Part shown: positions 26,757-39,865 of the stretch, in pieces
How positions within the stretch are numbered: position 1 is the first letter of the stretch
Layout: every line of letters starts with the position of its first letter
Assembly (NCBI GenBank): GCA_016946835.1
Contig: JACVTC010000061.1
Span: forward strand, 729,501-785,000
Source of the DNA: Neocallimastix lanati (nom. inval.)
Lineage: Eukaryota > Neocallimastigomycota > Neocallimastigomycetes > Neocallimastigales > Neocallimastigaceae
Direction of reading: 5' to 3'
DNA: 55,500 nucleotides
Notes under the pieces: generated by a model
What the model was told of the DNA's origin: nothing
The model's database searches: none
The model's input: the letters and a program-made list of their open reading frames with translations, nothing else
Program-made: the position numbers and the translations under genes

Positions 26757-28619
26757 ATGGATTTTAATAATTTTGAAACTAAATTCTTTTCAAATTTAAA
26801 AAATGAAAATGAAAATTATTTAGAATTTATTGACAATAACAGAGATTTAATTGAAAGTTTCAATGGTTTAAATGGTAATACTGATACTTTAAATGAATTT
26901 TTAAATAAATTAATTAATTTCATTGTATATGATATAAAAGTTGAGAGTATCTTTAGTGCAATTGAAAATATTTTAAAGCATCCAGTTATGGCTAAAGTAT
27001 TAGAGTTTTTTCAACAAAGCAATATTTTAATTAAAGTGTGTGAAAATAGTGTTAAAAAGATAACTAGAAGTAATAAACTCAACGATAACGAGGATAGTAT
27101 CAACAATGACTTCGAAAAAATAGATAAAAATTTAATAAAGTGGCTTTTTACTATAAACATTGACCCCTGTGTTCAAAATGAAGAGGGTATAACGGCTTTA
27201 ATGTTTTCAGCACAATATCCGGAATTATTATTTGTTGTCAAATATTTGATAAAAAATAGTCCACAATGTTTATCTCTTCAAGATAAAAAGGGTGAGAATG
27301 CCCTATTTTATAGTTTAAGAAATCCTGTTGCATTCAAAGAATTAATCAAGTCAGAAATAGATGTCAATCAACAAAATATTTTTGGAGAAACAGCACTTAT
27401 TTATTGTTGTAAAAATGAAATTTACGAAATGATACCAGAACTATTAAATAATCGAAGAGATATTAATGTTAATCAGACAGATAAGGAGGACAGAACAGCT
27501 GCTATGTATTTAGCAGAGAAAGGAAGAAATAAGGAATTTCGTGCCTTAAACCTTAGATGTTGCTTTTATGACTATAAAAATCATAAAAATGAGTCCGTTA
27601 TTTCAATTTTAATTAAAAAATTATATTCCACCAATGGTAATAAAAGACTATCCTCTGAATTATTAACAGAATATTGTAAAATTCTATTAGGTTTAGTTAT
27701 CTTTAATTGTGATTTTGATTTACCAGTAGATGAAGACGAAAATACAGCTCTTATGGCCATTCTTCTTGCTCGTGACTTTTATACAATCTATTGTGTTTTA
27801 CAAAATAGTGAAAATTATAATTTATCCACTCAAAATAGATATGGTGAAAGTGCAAGTTCTCTCTGTATGAAGAGTAATAATAGTGCCTTTTTCTTTCCGT
27901 TGATGTTCAAACATCCTACCTTTGATTTTAAATACATTGATATTCAAACTGGTAATACTATGTTAATGTATAGTGCTATCGCCCATCCTCAATGTATCAA
28001 TAAAATTGTGAAGCACAATGTTAATACTATTAATGTCACCAATAAAAAAAATGAAACTGCCTTGATATTAGCGGCAAAGATTAATAATAAAAAATCAATT
28101 ATAGAATTATTAAATCAAAGTGTGAATAATGATAAGCAAGATCACTTAGGTAATACCGCTCTTCATTACGCTGTTAAAAATAAGGAACCTGAGATAGTTA
28201 ATCAATTACTAATTGATTTTGCCAACAGAGATATTAAGAATAATGAAGGAAAAACAGCACTTCAATTGGCCCATGAAATCAATGATAAGACCATATTAAA
28301 TTATATGGAAAATAATAGAATAAATTACTATGATAACAACAACAATAGCATCGAAATTGATGAAGAAAGTAATAAAAGGTCTATGGTAGAGGACATATCT
28401 GTCTTAGAATATTTATATCCATGGATTACGCGAACATATGAAGATTTTAAAGTGAATTCTGAATGGATTGAAATAGAAAAATCAGTGTATGGTTGTCGTG
28501 TAGAAGATTTTCATTTTAATATTGAAGATATTAATAATGAAAATTCAAGTATTTGGGAAGTGTATCGGTTCAGATTAAAACCTTCAAACTATGAATTGAA
28601 GTTAAAAGAAAGTTGTTAG
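26757..28619 (+). CDS. Ankyrin-repeat protein
   Basis: A 620-aa single-exon protein. Residues 1-130 form a helical N-terminal region without repeats. Ankyrin repeats follow, each with the G-x-TAL or similar turn and a helical pair: about 143 (GITALMFSAQ), 178 (KGENALFYSL), 209 (FGETALIYCC), 244 (EDRTAAMYLA), 327 (DENTALMAIL), 362 (YGESASSLCM), 398 (TGNTMLMYSA), 431 (KNETALILAA), 464 (LGNTALHYAV) and 497 (EGKTALQLAH). The spacer at 265-325 is diverged. The C-terminal ~90 residues, after an Asn run, hold a separate segment (YLYPWITRTYEDF). There is no signal peptide or membrane segment, so it is probably intracellular and mediates protein-protein binding. No catalytic domain is seen and the partner is unknown. 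Ankyrin repeats are confident; the specific role is not assignable. Confidence 0.85.
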   Translation: MDFNNFETKFFSNLKNENENYLEFIDNNRDLIESFNGLNGNTDTLNEFLNKLINFIVYDIKVESIFSAIENILKHPVMAKVLEFFQQSNILIKVCENSVKKITRSNKLNDNEDSINNDFEKIDKNLIKWLFTINIDPCVQNEEGITALMFSAQYPELLFVVKYLIKNSPQCLSLQDKKGENALFYSLRNPVAFKELIKSEIDVNQQNIFGETALIYCCKNEIYEMIPELLNNRRDINVNQTDKEDRTAAMYLAEKGRNKEFRALNLRCCFYDYKNHKNESVISILIKKLYSTNGNKRLSSELLTEYCKILLGLVIFNCDFDLPVDEDENTALMAILLARDFYTIYCVLQNSENYNLSTQNRYGESASSLCMKSNNSAFFFPLMFKHPTFDFKYIDIQTGNTMLMYSAIAHPQCINKIVKHNVNTINVTNKKNETALILAAKINNKKSIIELLNQSVNNDKQDHLGNTALHYAVKNKEPEIVNQLLIDFANRDIKNNEGKTALQLAHEINDKTILNYMENNRINYYDNNNNSIEIDEESNKRSMVEDISVLEYLYPWITRTYEDFKVNSEWIEIEKSVYGCRVEDFHFNIEDINNENSSIWEVYRFRLKPSNYELKLKESC

Positions 28620-28667
<48 letters not shown>

Positions 28668-28883
28668 TATTTTATTTTTTATTGTTTTATTTTATTATAA
28701 TTTATATATTTATTTATTGATTTATAGATCTATTTATCAATTATTTAATTTTAAATTTTTAATTTTAAATATAAATAAAAAAGATTATATTCCTGATAAT
28801 CTTTTTTTTTTTTTATTTTACTTAATGAAAAATATCTATTAATCTTTTTTTTTTTTTTTTTTTTATATATAAATATCTATTAA

Positions 28884-28937
<54 letters not shown>

Positions 28938-29180
28938 ATATATTTAATAAATTAAATAATTATTTAGCAGATAGATATATTAGACATAAATTTAATTTAA
29001 TTTAATTAATAACCTATCTTATTTAATAATCTTATAAAGTACTATTGTAATATGATTTTAATTTTATATAAAATAATTTACATAATAAATAAAATCTTAA
29101 TAAAATTTTAATATTTTGATATCAGTATAATTTTATTCCTCATTATTACTATTTAAAATATTTTTTATATATGTATTTTT

Positions 29181-29224
<44 letters not shown>

Positions 29225-29389
29225 AATTATCTAAAAATTCATTAATATTTTTTAAAGTTAACTAATTAATAAATTATTTTTTTTTATTTATTTTTATTTT
29301 TATTTTTATTTTTATTTTTATTTATTATTATTGTTATATATATATTTATTCCTTTATTAAATGAATTTTTATATTGTAACAAATAAAGA
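28620..29389. other. AT-rich intergenic DNA
   Basis: Downstream of the ankyrin gene: (TA)n at 28635-28658, then several long T-runs (28843-28864, 28887-28933, 29184-29220). AATATCTATTAATC plus poly-T is repeated in tandem at about 28830-28890. I see no gene. Confidence 0.6.
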
Positions 29390-29865
29390 AAAAAGGAACT
29401 CTTAAAATATCCCTCATAAAAACAATTACAATTGTGCCAGTGAAGAAGTCTAAAATGCATGAAATTATATTATAAAAGAAATAAATGATGAAAATTTCGT
29501 TGAAGAAATTCAAAATAAATTACCATAATATGACATCGTTCATTATTAAATCCTTATTTCTAGATTTTTATCCTAAAGAAGTTGTTGAAATTTTTTTAAA
29601 TACTCTTAATTACAATGAAGAAACGAATACCTACCTATCAGAATATGTACTCAGTTCTATGTTAGCTCTCTAAAACTGTACTACAAACTACCAGCTTGGA
29701 AAAAAACAATTATTCACATACTAGGCTCTAGGACACAATAAAATCAATACCAATACTAGGTATCGTTCAAGGAATAGCAAACAAAAGTGGGAGAATACTG
29801 ATATCATTGATGATTATCCTCATTATGCAACATGCTCGAAGATTACCAAGATTTTAGAGTAATTT
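29390..29865 (+). pseudogene. Unassigned coding-like island, probably a gene relic
   Basis: A ~470-bp patch of more balanced composition in poly-A/T DNA. The longest open piece (29485-29673, 62 aa) contains FYPKEVVEIFLNTLNYNEET. Readable but broken segments follow in other frames, for example LKLYYKLPAWKKTIIHILGS. The mix of frames and stops suggests a decayed gene or transposon piece. I do not recognise a family. Confidence 0.35.
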
Positions 29866-31140
29866 GTATTAATAAAAATATTTTATTATTAAAAATAAAA
29901 CTAAATAATTTGATTAATAAATTACATATACTTAGTTTAAACCCAGCCTCTTATTAACGAGTAAAGTTAATAGTGCTCTATTATACTCTTTAATTATAGA
30001 ATTAGAATTATTTATTATAGAATAGTAAAAGTTTTTCCTAGTAAAACTCGAATAGAGAGGTATTAAGCTGTCTTAACCTTTGCATTTTGTATTATTCGTT
30101 ATTTTAGTAATTAAAAAACTTACTTTTTACACTGAAATACACTGTTAATTGATTTAATTCAATATAGAGTTGGAAGTGTCAATTAGGTATTTCAAAATTA
30201 ATTTAAATTATTAAAATATTATGATTATTAACACTAAAATAAAGTAAAATTTTTTTTTTATTAAGAAAAACAAAAATATACTTTATGATAAATATTTATT
30301 TATTTATTTTATTTATTTTATTAATAATTTAATTTTACATTCAAATAATAACAAAATCTTAAATATGATTATTAAATAAAATTAAACATTACTAATTTAA
30401 AATTAATATTATATATTAATTACTTAATTTAAAAACAAAGAATAATTAAAAAAAATATCTATTTGTATTTTTCCAAAGAATTTAATTATTTTACATTTTG
30501 AATAATAAAAGAAATAAAGAAAATAAAAAAAAAAATAAAAAAAAATAAAAGAAAATAAAAGAAAATAAAAGAAAATAAAAGAAATTATTTATATACAAGG
30601 TTACTATTTACAAGACTATTTACAATTTTATTTAACAAAAAAAATAGTTTTGAAATCATTATGATATTATTAGAAATAACTAGAACTAAACACATGTTTT
30701 TGTATAAGTTTTTATTAAAGAATTAATAATATATGAAAAAAGAATCTTTTTATTATATTTTAGAATTTTTTGAATATTGTTATTAGTAATTGTTGATAAT
30801 TTGTTTATGATTTGTTTATTATACTTAAAGTGGTCTTTTATTTAAAACTAATTGTAATTTATTATAAAAATTTAAGTTAAATTTTAATTTAAGATAAATT
30901 TTTAATATATTTTTTTCTAAAAGTAGAATTTTGAGGAAGAGTTAAATTTAATTTTTTATTTTAAGTTTTACAATTGGTTATCAATTTAATAATTAGATTT
31001 AATTTTAGATTAGATTAGAGTGATTCACTGTTCTAAGAGTTGATATATAATTTCATTATATTTCAATATGTAATAATTTAATTATAATTAATTATAATTA
31101 AATTATTAACTTCAACTTTATAATAATTGAAGTAAAAATT
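29866..31140. other. AT-rich intergenic DNA
   Basis: I see no gene. A short (AGAAAATAAA)n-type purine stretch lies at about 30500-30580. Sequence around 29940-30160 is slightly less AT-rich but has no readable frame. Confidence 0.5.
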
Positions 31141-31144
31141 ATTA

Positions 31145-31530
31145 TTAAATTAAAAAAAAAATAAAAAAGATAATTATACTTGCTTGACTACTAGTCAATC
31201 CAAAAGGTATAACTATGAATTGATAATTTCGGAATTTCATAGTAAGACTTGTAACTTCAACACTTTCTTCATCCATAAGTATTTGATGGTAGCCAGAATA
31301 AAGATCTAAAGAAGTAAAAATCTTAGCTCCATCTATGCTTACAAAAATTTCATCAGTATTTAGAAATGAGTAGGAATCTTTCATAGTAACATCATTGACT
31401 TTTCTATAATCATTGGCATTTTCCTTTTATCTTTATTCTTAGGAACTAGAACAGACAGCTGATGATGACCTGATGACCACTCAGAATAAGAAGGCACAAT
31501 AAGTTTTTTCTCAATTAATGTAGTTAGTTC
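31145..31530 (-). pseudogene. Ty3/gypsy reverse transcriptase fragment
   Basis: 31384-31145 reads MKDSYSFLNTDEIF..., then the Ty3/gypsy RT core IFTSLDLYSGYHQI and FRNYQFIVIPFGLTSSQA, where it stops in poly-A. Sequence just 5' (31400-31530) continues the RT start in other frames: LIEKKLIVPSYSEWSS and VLVPKNKD. At least one frameshift therefore separates the pieces. The YxDD catalytic motif, RNase H and integrase are missing. This is the 3'-most part of a minus-strand relic running from about 33480. Confidence 0.8.
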
Positions 31531-31787
31531 TTCTTTTTAAAAATATCAGATTTAAGTTTAGAAAGTCCATAAAATCTTTGCTTAATTGGATGATCATCTT
31601 GTTTTAGTCCGTTTTTATGAAAAGATAAACTTAAATTTAAAGGAGTCAATTCTTTTAATGAAGTGACCACAATTTCTATATTATCTTCAAACAGTTTAAC
31701 AATTTGTTCTTTATAATTTTCATTAAGAGTACTTTTAAATTTTTTATCATGAATATATTCCAGAGGAGGAAGACCTTCGATTTTCAT
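31524..31787 (-). pseudogene. Ty3/gypsy protease-RT linker fragment
   Basis: 87 aa (MKIEGLPPLEYIHD...; LNLSLSFHKNGLKQDDHPIK, then RFYGLS). The pattern of Leu/Pro-rich connector, short hydrophobic strand and 'P...Q R.Y.LS' is typical of the stretch immediately before the RT core in gypsy polyproteins. It lies directly upstream of the RT fragment on the same strand but in a different frame. Confidence 0.65.
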
Positions 31788-31799
31788 AACTTCTTTCGA

Positions 31800-33490
31800 A
31801 TTTTAATTAAAGTGGAAAAGTCTTAACAAAACAGACTAATTTTTCACTATCACCATATTGATTATTTATAGGTGCAATTATATCAACTATTCCTTTATCA
31901 GTAAATTGGCATAGATGATATGGAATGTGATAGATAAAGAATGTGATGGATAAACAATTTATAATTCATTTGTAATTTTAAATTAATGAGAATATCAAAG
32001 AAAGAATCTTCTTTATCTATAATTATGCATGTGCAATCCCATTGAAATTATTAATCTTGATTGGAATATTTATTAAGTAGTCTTCTGAATAATCATCATT
32101 CATAGTGTAATTCTACCACGACTTATATCAATAGGTTCATAAGCTGAAGGTAATTTTCTTAAAAATTACTTAGTGATGATATTTAAATTATTATAAGAAT
32201 CAATCAATGCTTTATCTTTGATTCCTTCAACTGTAACGTCAACCATCATCTTTATTGGATTCTTTATATTTACTTTTATATGTGTGATCAGGATTATTAA
32301 CCATTATATCAGTTGCACAGACATTATCAACAGCACCAGCTATCTTAGTATTATCCTTCTCTAACTTTAAACCTTTTAATATTTGAGATTTAATTTATTG
32401 ATGAAACTTCAAAATAGTTCTCCGTATGTGATATTGCAATTGGTAGTACTAAGTCTTTAATTACCTCATGTGATTGATGATCTACTATCATTTGAATTCT
32501 TCATTGTACTCTTGGGGTCTTGTTTCCTGGAGGTTTATTTACTTTTACATTCTCATTTACGAGTTTGCTTAAAAAATTATTAGAAATATTATTTTCTTCA
32601 TGATAAGGAATCATGTCATTCGAATCGTTAACATCCATAATTTCAACAGATGTTTCAAAAGTGTTAGTTCTTTCTTTATTTCTGAATTGCTTTTTCCTTA
32701 GCTTTTTTCCTTGCCAATTAAAGATTGAGCCATTATTGATGGATGTATTTTATGTGTCACTTGTTTAAGAATTGAATTTGCTTCCAATTCTTTTTCTTTC
32801 TTCTTTCAAAAAAAAGGTCTAACAATAGAAGGAAGATTATCTTTAATGCTATTATGAATTCTCTTTCCTTGGTTAGCTTCGTGATCATCAATCAACATTT
32901 GTCAATATTAATCTGAATTTATTTTATTGACAGTGGAAGTACTTCTTCTCCTTCTTAATGATTTAAACGTTTGTTTTCAAAGTATTCCTTATAATTTTTA
33001 GTAATAATAGCATTAAGTTTTGAATATTCATATTAGTAAAGGCCTTCTTCATTATAGAAGAAACATATACTAATAGTTAAAGCCTTTCATTCTTTTAGTT
33101 AAGTCATCAATAACTGAATCTTTTTCCTTTATTTTTGTATACGAGAATGTTTTTCTTTTTGAATTATTGAAATTAAAATTAGATGATTTGTAGGAACTGT
33201 TAAAATTGTTACGTCTAAAGGATCAATAGGCCAAACTTTCATGGTTTGTATTCACACTGAAAATCAAAATCAAGGGAACTTTTACCCGTTTAAAATTAAT
33301 TTACGAGAATTTTCATTTCTTTCGTGATTAAGTACAAGCATTAATCTATCAACTTTTTCAGCTATTTCGAATGCTTTATTTAATAAAATGTCATCCTTGA
33401 GAGAAACCTTTTTCCAGACTTCTCTACTATTTTGTATAGAATCAGCATAGTTTGATGTACAAATTCCTCATTTCTTAACCCCAGGTTATT
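31800..33490 (-). pseudogene. Decayed Ty3/gypsy gag and aspartic protease
   Basis: Read on the minus strand in broken frames, about 32260-32195 gives VDVTVEGIKDKALIDSYNN then LNIITK. This has the form of a retropepsin active-site strand, with Ser-Tyr where Ser-Gly or Thr-Gly is expected. Further 5', 33405-33300 gives DILFNKAFEIAEKVDRLM, the helix commonly seen late in gag, and 33150-32820 gives charged linker segments (LIDDHEANQGKRIHNSIK). Stops and frameshifts occur every ~100-200 bp. It is not functional. Confidence 0.6.
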
Positions 33491-33519
33491 GTTTTATATT
33501 TTTTTTAGGAAGTATTTCA

Positions 33520-34125
33520 ATCTGGAACATTACGTTTCGGAATGTGACTTTATATGAAATATGGCGTATTTAAATAAGCTGATTATGTAAAAGTGCCTTA
33601 AATTATATTAAAAAAATATATTTTATAAATAATAAAATTATTTTTATTAATATTTAATTTCAAAGATATACTTTAATACTTTTTGTTAAAATAATGATGA
33701 AATATTTAATTTTAAATATATAAATTATATTTATACTAATTTGTTTTTTTTCTTTTATTTGTTTCACTTTTTCAATTTTTGGATCTTTTTCCATTTTTTA
33801 ATGGTTAAAAATAACATATTTTTAGTTTTTTATAATTTATTATTTTTTTATTTATTTATTTAATTTTTTATTATTTATTTTATTTATTGTTTATTTATTA
33901 TTATTTTTAAGGCTAACAATTTTAAACAAAGTATTTGTAAGGAAAATTTTTTGATATTCAAAATTCAAAAAAAAAAAAATTAACCCATTTATATTTATTT
34001 CTAGTTTTACTTATTTACAATTATTTAAAATAAAAAAAAAAAAAAAAAAAAAAAAATAAAAATGTGAGGAGTTAAAATGAGAACTAAAATTTTATTTATA
34101 AATCGCATTCCGAAATGCAACACAT
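33520..34125. mobile_element. Possible TIR element in the gypsy relic
   Basis: ACGTTTCGGAATGTGACTTTAT near 33529-33550 is matched in inverted form by ATAAATCGCATTCCGAAATGC at about 34098-34118. The intervening ~550 bp is poly-A/T without coding content. No convincing target-site duplication was found. It interrupts or abuts the 5' end of the minus-strand gag relic. Confidence 0.4.
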
Positions 34126-35078
34126 TCATTTTCATAATAAAAAAAATTTCCTCATTCCTGAACAGTTATTTAATAAATAATAAAGTTTTTTTAAAACTAG
34201 AATTTTATTAATTTTAAATAAAACTAAAAAAAAAAAAATATGTGAAATTAATTCTCTCTCTTAAATCTAAAGAGTAAGAATTTAAGAATTCAAGAAAATA
34301 AGAAAGTAAGAGATTAAAAAATTAAATAAGAACATAAGTGAGAAATTAAGAGAATAAGAAAGTAATTAACTAATTTATAGTATTTACAAAATAAATTATT
34401 TATTGTATCTTCTAGTTAATTAAATAATTTTTATAATATAAACTAATTAAATTATTTAATATGTTAATGTATTAATGTATCTACTAATTAACTAAATAAT
34501 TTTATTATATTAACTGATTAAACTATTAATTATTAATTGAAATTTACAAGTTAACTAAATAATTTTTATATTATTAAAGTAAATAAATATTTAATATGAA
34601 ATTAAATAAATTTCTCAAATATGAATGTATACATACAATACAATTAAAAAAAAAAGTGATATTAAAACTAATTTGATTAAGAAATAAAATCAACCTCGCT
34701 ATAAAAAAAAGTTCCATATATCACAATACAATAATGCAATAAATATAAAAAGAAAAAAAAAAAAGAAAAATTTTATGCATCACTATATGAATACATAAAA
34801 AAAACTTAAGATTATATACATCTATGTATATATACAACAATAAATATAAAATAAAAGTATTAAATTATTTAAATAAAAAAGAAAAAATAAAATTTTTAAA
34901 GATAAAAAAGATTAATTAAAATAAAAATTATATATAAATTATATTAATTATTGTATATAAATTAGGATAAAAAATAGAATTTTTCCAAATTGGAGTTGTA
35001 ATATTATAATATATAGTTAAATATTCTTTATGTTCTATATATTGTTCTATATATTGTTATATATATATATCAATAGAT

Positions 35079-35149
<71 letters not shown>

Positions 35150-36180
35150 TAGTTTATTGATATTTAAAAAAAAAAATTTTTTTTTAAAAGTTTTTCCTTT
35201 ATAAATTTTTTTTTAAAATAAATTAAAAAACAAGAAATTTAATTAAAAAGGAAAAAGCTTTAATAATAACAATAATAATAATAATTAAAATATAAAAATA
35301 AAACAAATTATAAAAAATATAAAATATAAAATATAAAAATAAATTTATAATTAAAAAAAAAACTAAAAAAGGTAATTATTAAAACTTCACAAATGAATTC
35401 CAAATGCAACTAAAAATCAAATAAAGTTTAATTTATTAAGAATTTACATAATAAATTTTATAAAATAAACTTTATTTATTGTGTAATTAAACTTTATCTA
35501 AAAAAAATTTTATTTGAATTAATATAAAATAAATAATTAATTAATTATTTAAATAATTTAAATAAATAAATAATTAATTTAAATAAATAATTTAAATAAA
35601 TAAATAAAAAGATATAAATTTTAATTATAATAAATACTAAATAATAATAAAAAGAGTTACTATTATTATATAACTTTTTGTACCACCAAAAATAGTTTTT
35701 TAGTGGATTAATTCATTATTATAATTATATATCTTATTTATTCATTCATCCATTCATCTTAATCCTATCCTAATTGATTAATAATACCTCTTTTAATAAG
35801 TACTAATAGTAACAATTTTTGTTTTACAATTATAATTTCGTATTTTTTTATTTTTATTTTAATTTTATTCTTATTTTTATATTTAATATATATATAATAT
35901 ATAGGTAAATATATATATAAAATAAAGAAAATATATTTGAAAATAAAAGTAAAAAAGTTATATAAAGTTATATATATATATAAAAATTGAAAATATTATA
36001 CAAACATAAATATATAAATAAATAGATAAATAAATATATATAAATATTAATAAATTATAAAATAAAATTTTATAAACATAAATAAATAAATATATATAAA
36101 TATTAATAAATTATAAAATAAAATATAAGTATATAAAAAAAGTTTTATATATATATAATTTATATATATAAAAAAAAATA
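34126..36180. other. Low-complexity AT DNA
   Basis: No gene. It includes a (TTTA)n microsatellite at 35076-35150, AAG-rich purine sequence at 34260-34365, and a tandem duplication of ~57 bp (ATATATATAAATATTAATAA core) at about 36010-36125. Confidence 0.6.
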
Positions 36181-36490
36181 AATTTTTATTATTTTTTTTT
36201 TATTTGTTTCTATTAGAATATGATTCAAACTGTTAATTGGAATTGAACGAGTTTTTCCAGTTTTTATTCTGGTGGTTAGTACTTGGGAGCTAACATACAT
36301 AAGGTTTCTGAATCGATTATGTGCATGCCTTCTTAATTTATATAGGAGCATTTTCTCTCTATACTATGTTTTCCCTATAATTAAAATTTGAAGTTCGTTC
36401 TCCAGGGTAAAGATGATTTACATATTGTCTTGGACTCTACTCAGACCTTGTGTTAAGATTCTGGATGAATAAAGAATATTATAATATATT
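36181..36490. other. Unassigned non-AT-rich island
   Basis: About 300 bp with clearly more G/C than its surroundings. The minus strand has a 63-aa frame (36351-36160) containing KLRRHAHNRFRNLMYVSSQV and TRIKTGKTRSIPI. It starts mid-island and runs out into poly-A/T. The plus strand has readable but broken pieces. It could be a decayed transposon, an exon, or a non-coding RNA. I do not recognise it. Confidence 0.35.
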
Positions 36491-36673
36491 ATATATACTA
36501 ACAAATATAAATATATGTAGATATATACAAATGTTTTAAAAAAATGACATGAACGATTGATAATGTTGGTTTCACTTAAAAATATTTAATCATTGTTTTC
36601 TTTGGAAACATTGTTTCAAGATTTATAATAATAAAAAATTAAAAATTAAAAATTAAATAACAATAAATAAAAT

Positions 36674-36713
<40 letters not shown>

Positions 36714-39700
36714 AGTAATAAAAATTGATATAGTATAAAATATAATAACTAATAAAATTAAATAAAATTATTGCTTATTATATGAATAAATAAATAAATA
36801 AATTATAATAGTAACAACAAACAAATAAACAAATAAATAAATAAATATTAATAAATAATACTAATAATAAATAAATAATATAAATAAAATATAATAAATA
36901 GTGATAATAAATAATAACAACAAATAAATAAATAGTATAAATAAATTGATGAATAATAGTAATAACAATAAATAAATAAATAAATAAATAAGTAAATTAA
37001 TGAATAATATTGTTGCTTTTTAGAAATAATAAAAAAAGATAAAAAGAAAAAAAAAAGATAATAATTATAATAATAATATAGAAAATTCTTCAAAAAACAT
37101 TTATATTAAAATATCAAAGTAATTTAAAATAGATGAAAAACACAAGATTTAAAATTTATGATATTGAAAATTTAAGTATCATAAAAAAACAAAAAATAAA
37201 AAATTCAGTGTTTATTAATTAATATTCTTATCTTATTATATAATAAATTACAATATTATTAACTTATTTCATGAGATGAAATAATTGATTAACTCTTTAA
37301 TTTAAAATCACTATCTTTTCCTTTTTTTCTTATTTTTTTCTCCTACATTTTTGTATTAATATATATATAAACTTATTAATATAAACTTTTTGTTTTTTAT
37401 TTATTTATTATTTATTATTTATTATTTATTATTTATTATTTATTATTTATTATTTATTATTTATTATTTATTATTTATTATTTATTATTTATTATTTATT
37501 ATTTATTATTTATTATTTATTATTTATTATTTATTATTTATTATTATTTATTTATTATTATTTATTTATTATTATTTATTTATTATTTATTATTTATTAT
37601 TTAATTATTTAATTATTTAATTATTTAATTATTTAATTATTTATTATTTATTATTTAATTGTGTACGTTTTCTTTTAATTCAAAAATAATATTATTTAAA
37701 ATTACTACAGAAAAGTTTCAATAAAGAAAAAAAAATGAAATGAAATTATATCAATTAAAAAAAGAGCTTCAGAATACAATAAATAAATTAAAAAATAAGA
37801 ATTAAAAAAAAAAAAAATTAAAGATGAATGTTGATCAATTCTATTTATAATTATACCTTATGATTATAATATAATAAATATTATTTAATTTGAAAAAATT
37901 TTTTTAATTAGTCTTTATATAAAAAAAATTTTTATATTCAAATTTTGTATTTATTAATAATCTTATAAATATTGTTATCTGTTATTAAGTAAAGAGTTAA
38001 AAACATTAAGAAAAAAAAAAAAAACGAAATATGAAATGAGACTTGATCTAATTTTTATTTATTTTTATTATGCCTTTAAAATGAATTTTAAAGTTTCCAT
38101 TTAATAAAAAATCCAAATAAAAATATAAAAAGTTAAAAAATTAAAAAAATATTAAAAAAAAATTAATTTTAAAATTTAATTTAGAAGAAGATGAATTATT
38201 TATTTTTATTGGTTCATATTTTAAATTTTAATATAAATTAAAGTTTATCTCATTATTTTTGTAGAAGAAAAAAATAAATTAAAAAAAAAACAATATTTCC
38301 AAAATTGAAAAGTCAACAGAGCATGATATAAAATTATATATAAATTAAAGCTTGGAATAACAATTTAATTTAAAATTAATTAAAAATTTAATTAATCAAT
38401 ACTAAATAATATCTAAAGATTTAGAAAATATAAAAAAAAAAAATAATAAAATAAAAGTAATAAAATTAAAGCAGAAAAAATAAATTATTATTAATCATTA
38501 TTATAAAAAGTTGATACTTAATATATTAAAAATAATAAATTCATATGATTATCTTAATCATCTTTGATATCAGTTTTTTTTTTATTTTATATTAATTATG
38601 CCATTGATTTTCATTTAATCTTTATTTTCATTATTTTTTATTTATTACTTTTCATTAATTGTTAAATAATAAATAAATAATAATTATTATTTTTTTTTTA
38701 CATAATATTCATTATTTATTCTAAACTGAAAAAAAATTTTTATTAAAATTTTAATTTTATTATTATTATAATTATTGTTATTAATATTATCAGTATAATT
38801 AGTATTATTAGTATTTAAAGTTTCATTAGTTTTATTCTTTGCTCTTTTATTATTATAGTAGTTATTTATTATTAGAATCATTTATTTACTTATTCATTTA
38901 TTTTCATATTAAAAAAATTTTTTTAATTAAAATTTAAAGTTTCAATTAATATTATCTTAATTAAAGCCTTATAATAAAAATTGAAATAAGCAATCACCAA
39001 TAGCTAAAGGAAAAAATCTTTATCTTCTCTTTTTTTTTTTTTTTTTTTTTTTGTTTATATATATATTTAAATTTAGTTGAAATTAATTTTTTGGCTTTCC
39101 ATATAATTATTTGTTAGAATTTAATATAAAAAGTTTATTAATTAATATTTAATGATTCATCCCTAAAAGTTTTAAACTTTTTATTTATTTATTTATTTAT
39201 ATAATGGAATAATATTAAATAATACATATATTATATTATTTATTAATATTATATAACAGTATTTCATGATTATGATTCGTTTTTTTTTTTTTTATTTTTT
39301 AATTTTTTTTATATATAATATTATATAACAGTATTTCATGATTATGATTCGTTTTTTTTTTTTTTTTTTTTTTATTTTTTAATATTTATATATATATATC
39401 ATTTAGTATTATTCTTTTTGTAAATGATAATAATTAGCATGCCTTCCAAATTTCAAATAATAAATAAATAAATAAATAATTGAATAATTACAATTATAAT
39501 AAAAAGCTAATAACTATATTAAATAATTATTAGTAATTATAACTATACTAATAATAATAACTATATTAATCATCATCATTAAATAATTATTATGATTATT
39601 AACCATTTTATTAAATACTAATTATTATGATTATTAACTATTTAATTAAATAATAATAGTATTAATAATATTAAAAAAAAAATGAATTTAAAGTTTTTTA

Positions 39701-39834
39701 ATTTAATTTTATTATCAAATAAAGTTATAATATCTATCTTTTCTATATAATATATAATTATAAATATTAAAAAGGGATAAATATTGAATATTGTATATAT
39801 ATATAATAATATTTCTTTTTTTTTTTCTTTTTTC

Positions 39835-39865
<31 letters not shown>

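Noticed and set aside
37390-37620. 76-aa Leu/Ile/Tyr-rich 'membrane protein'
   Set aside because: Encoded entirely by the heptanucleotide repeat.
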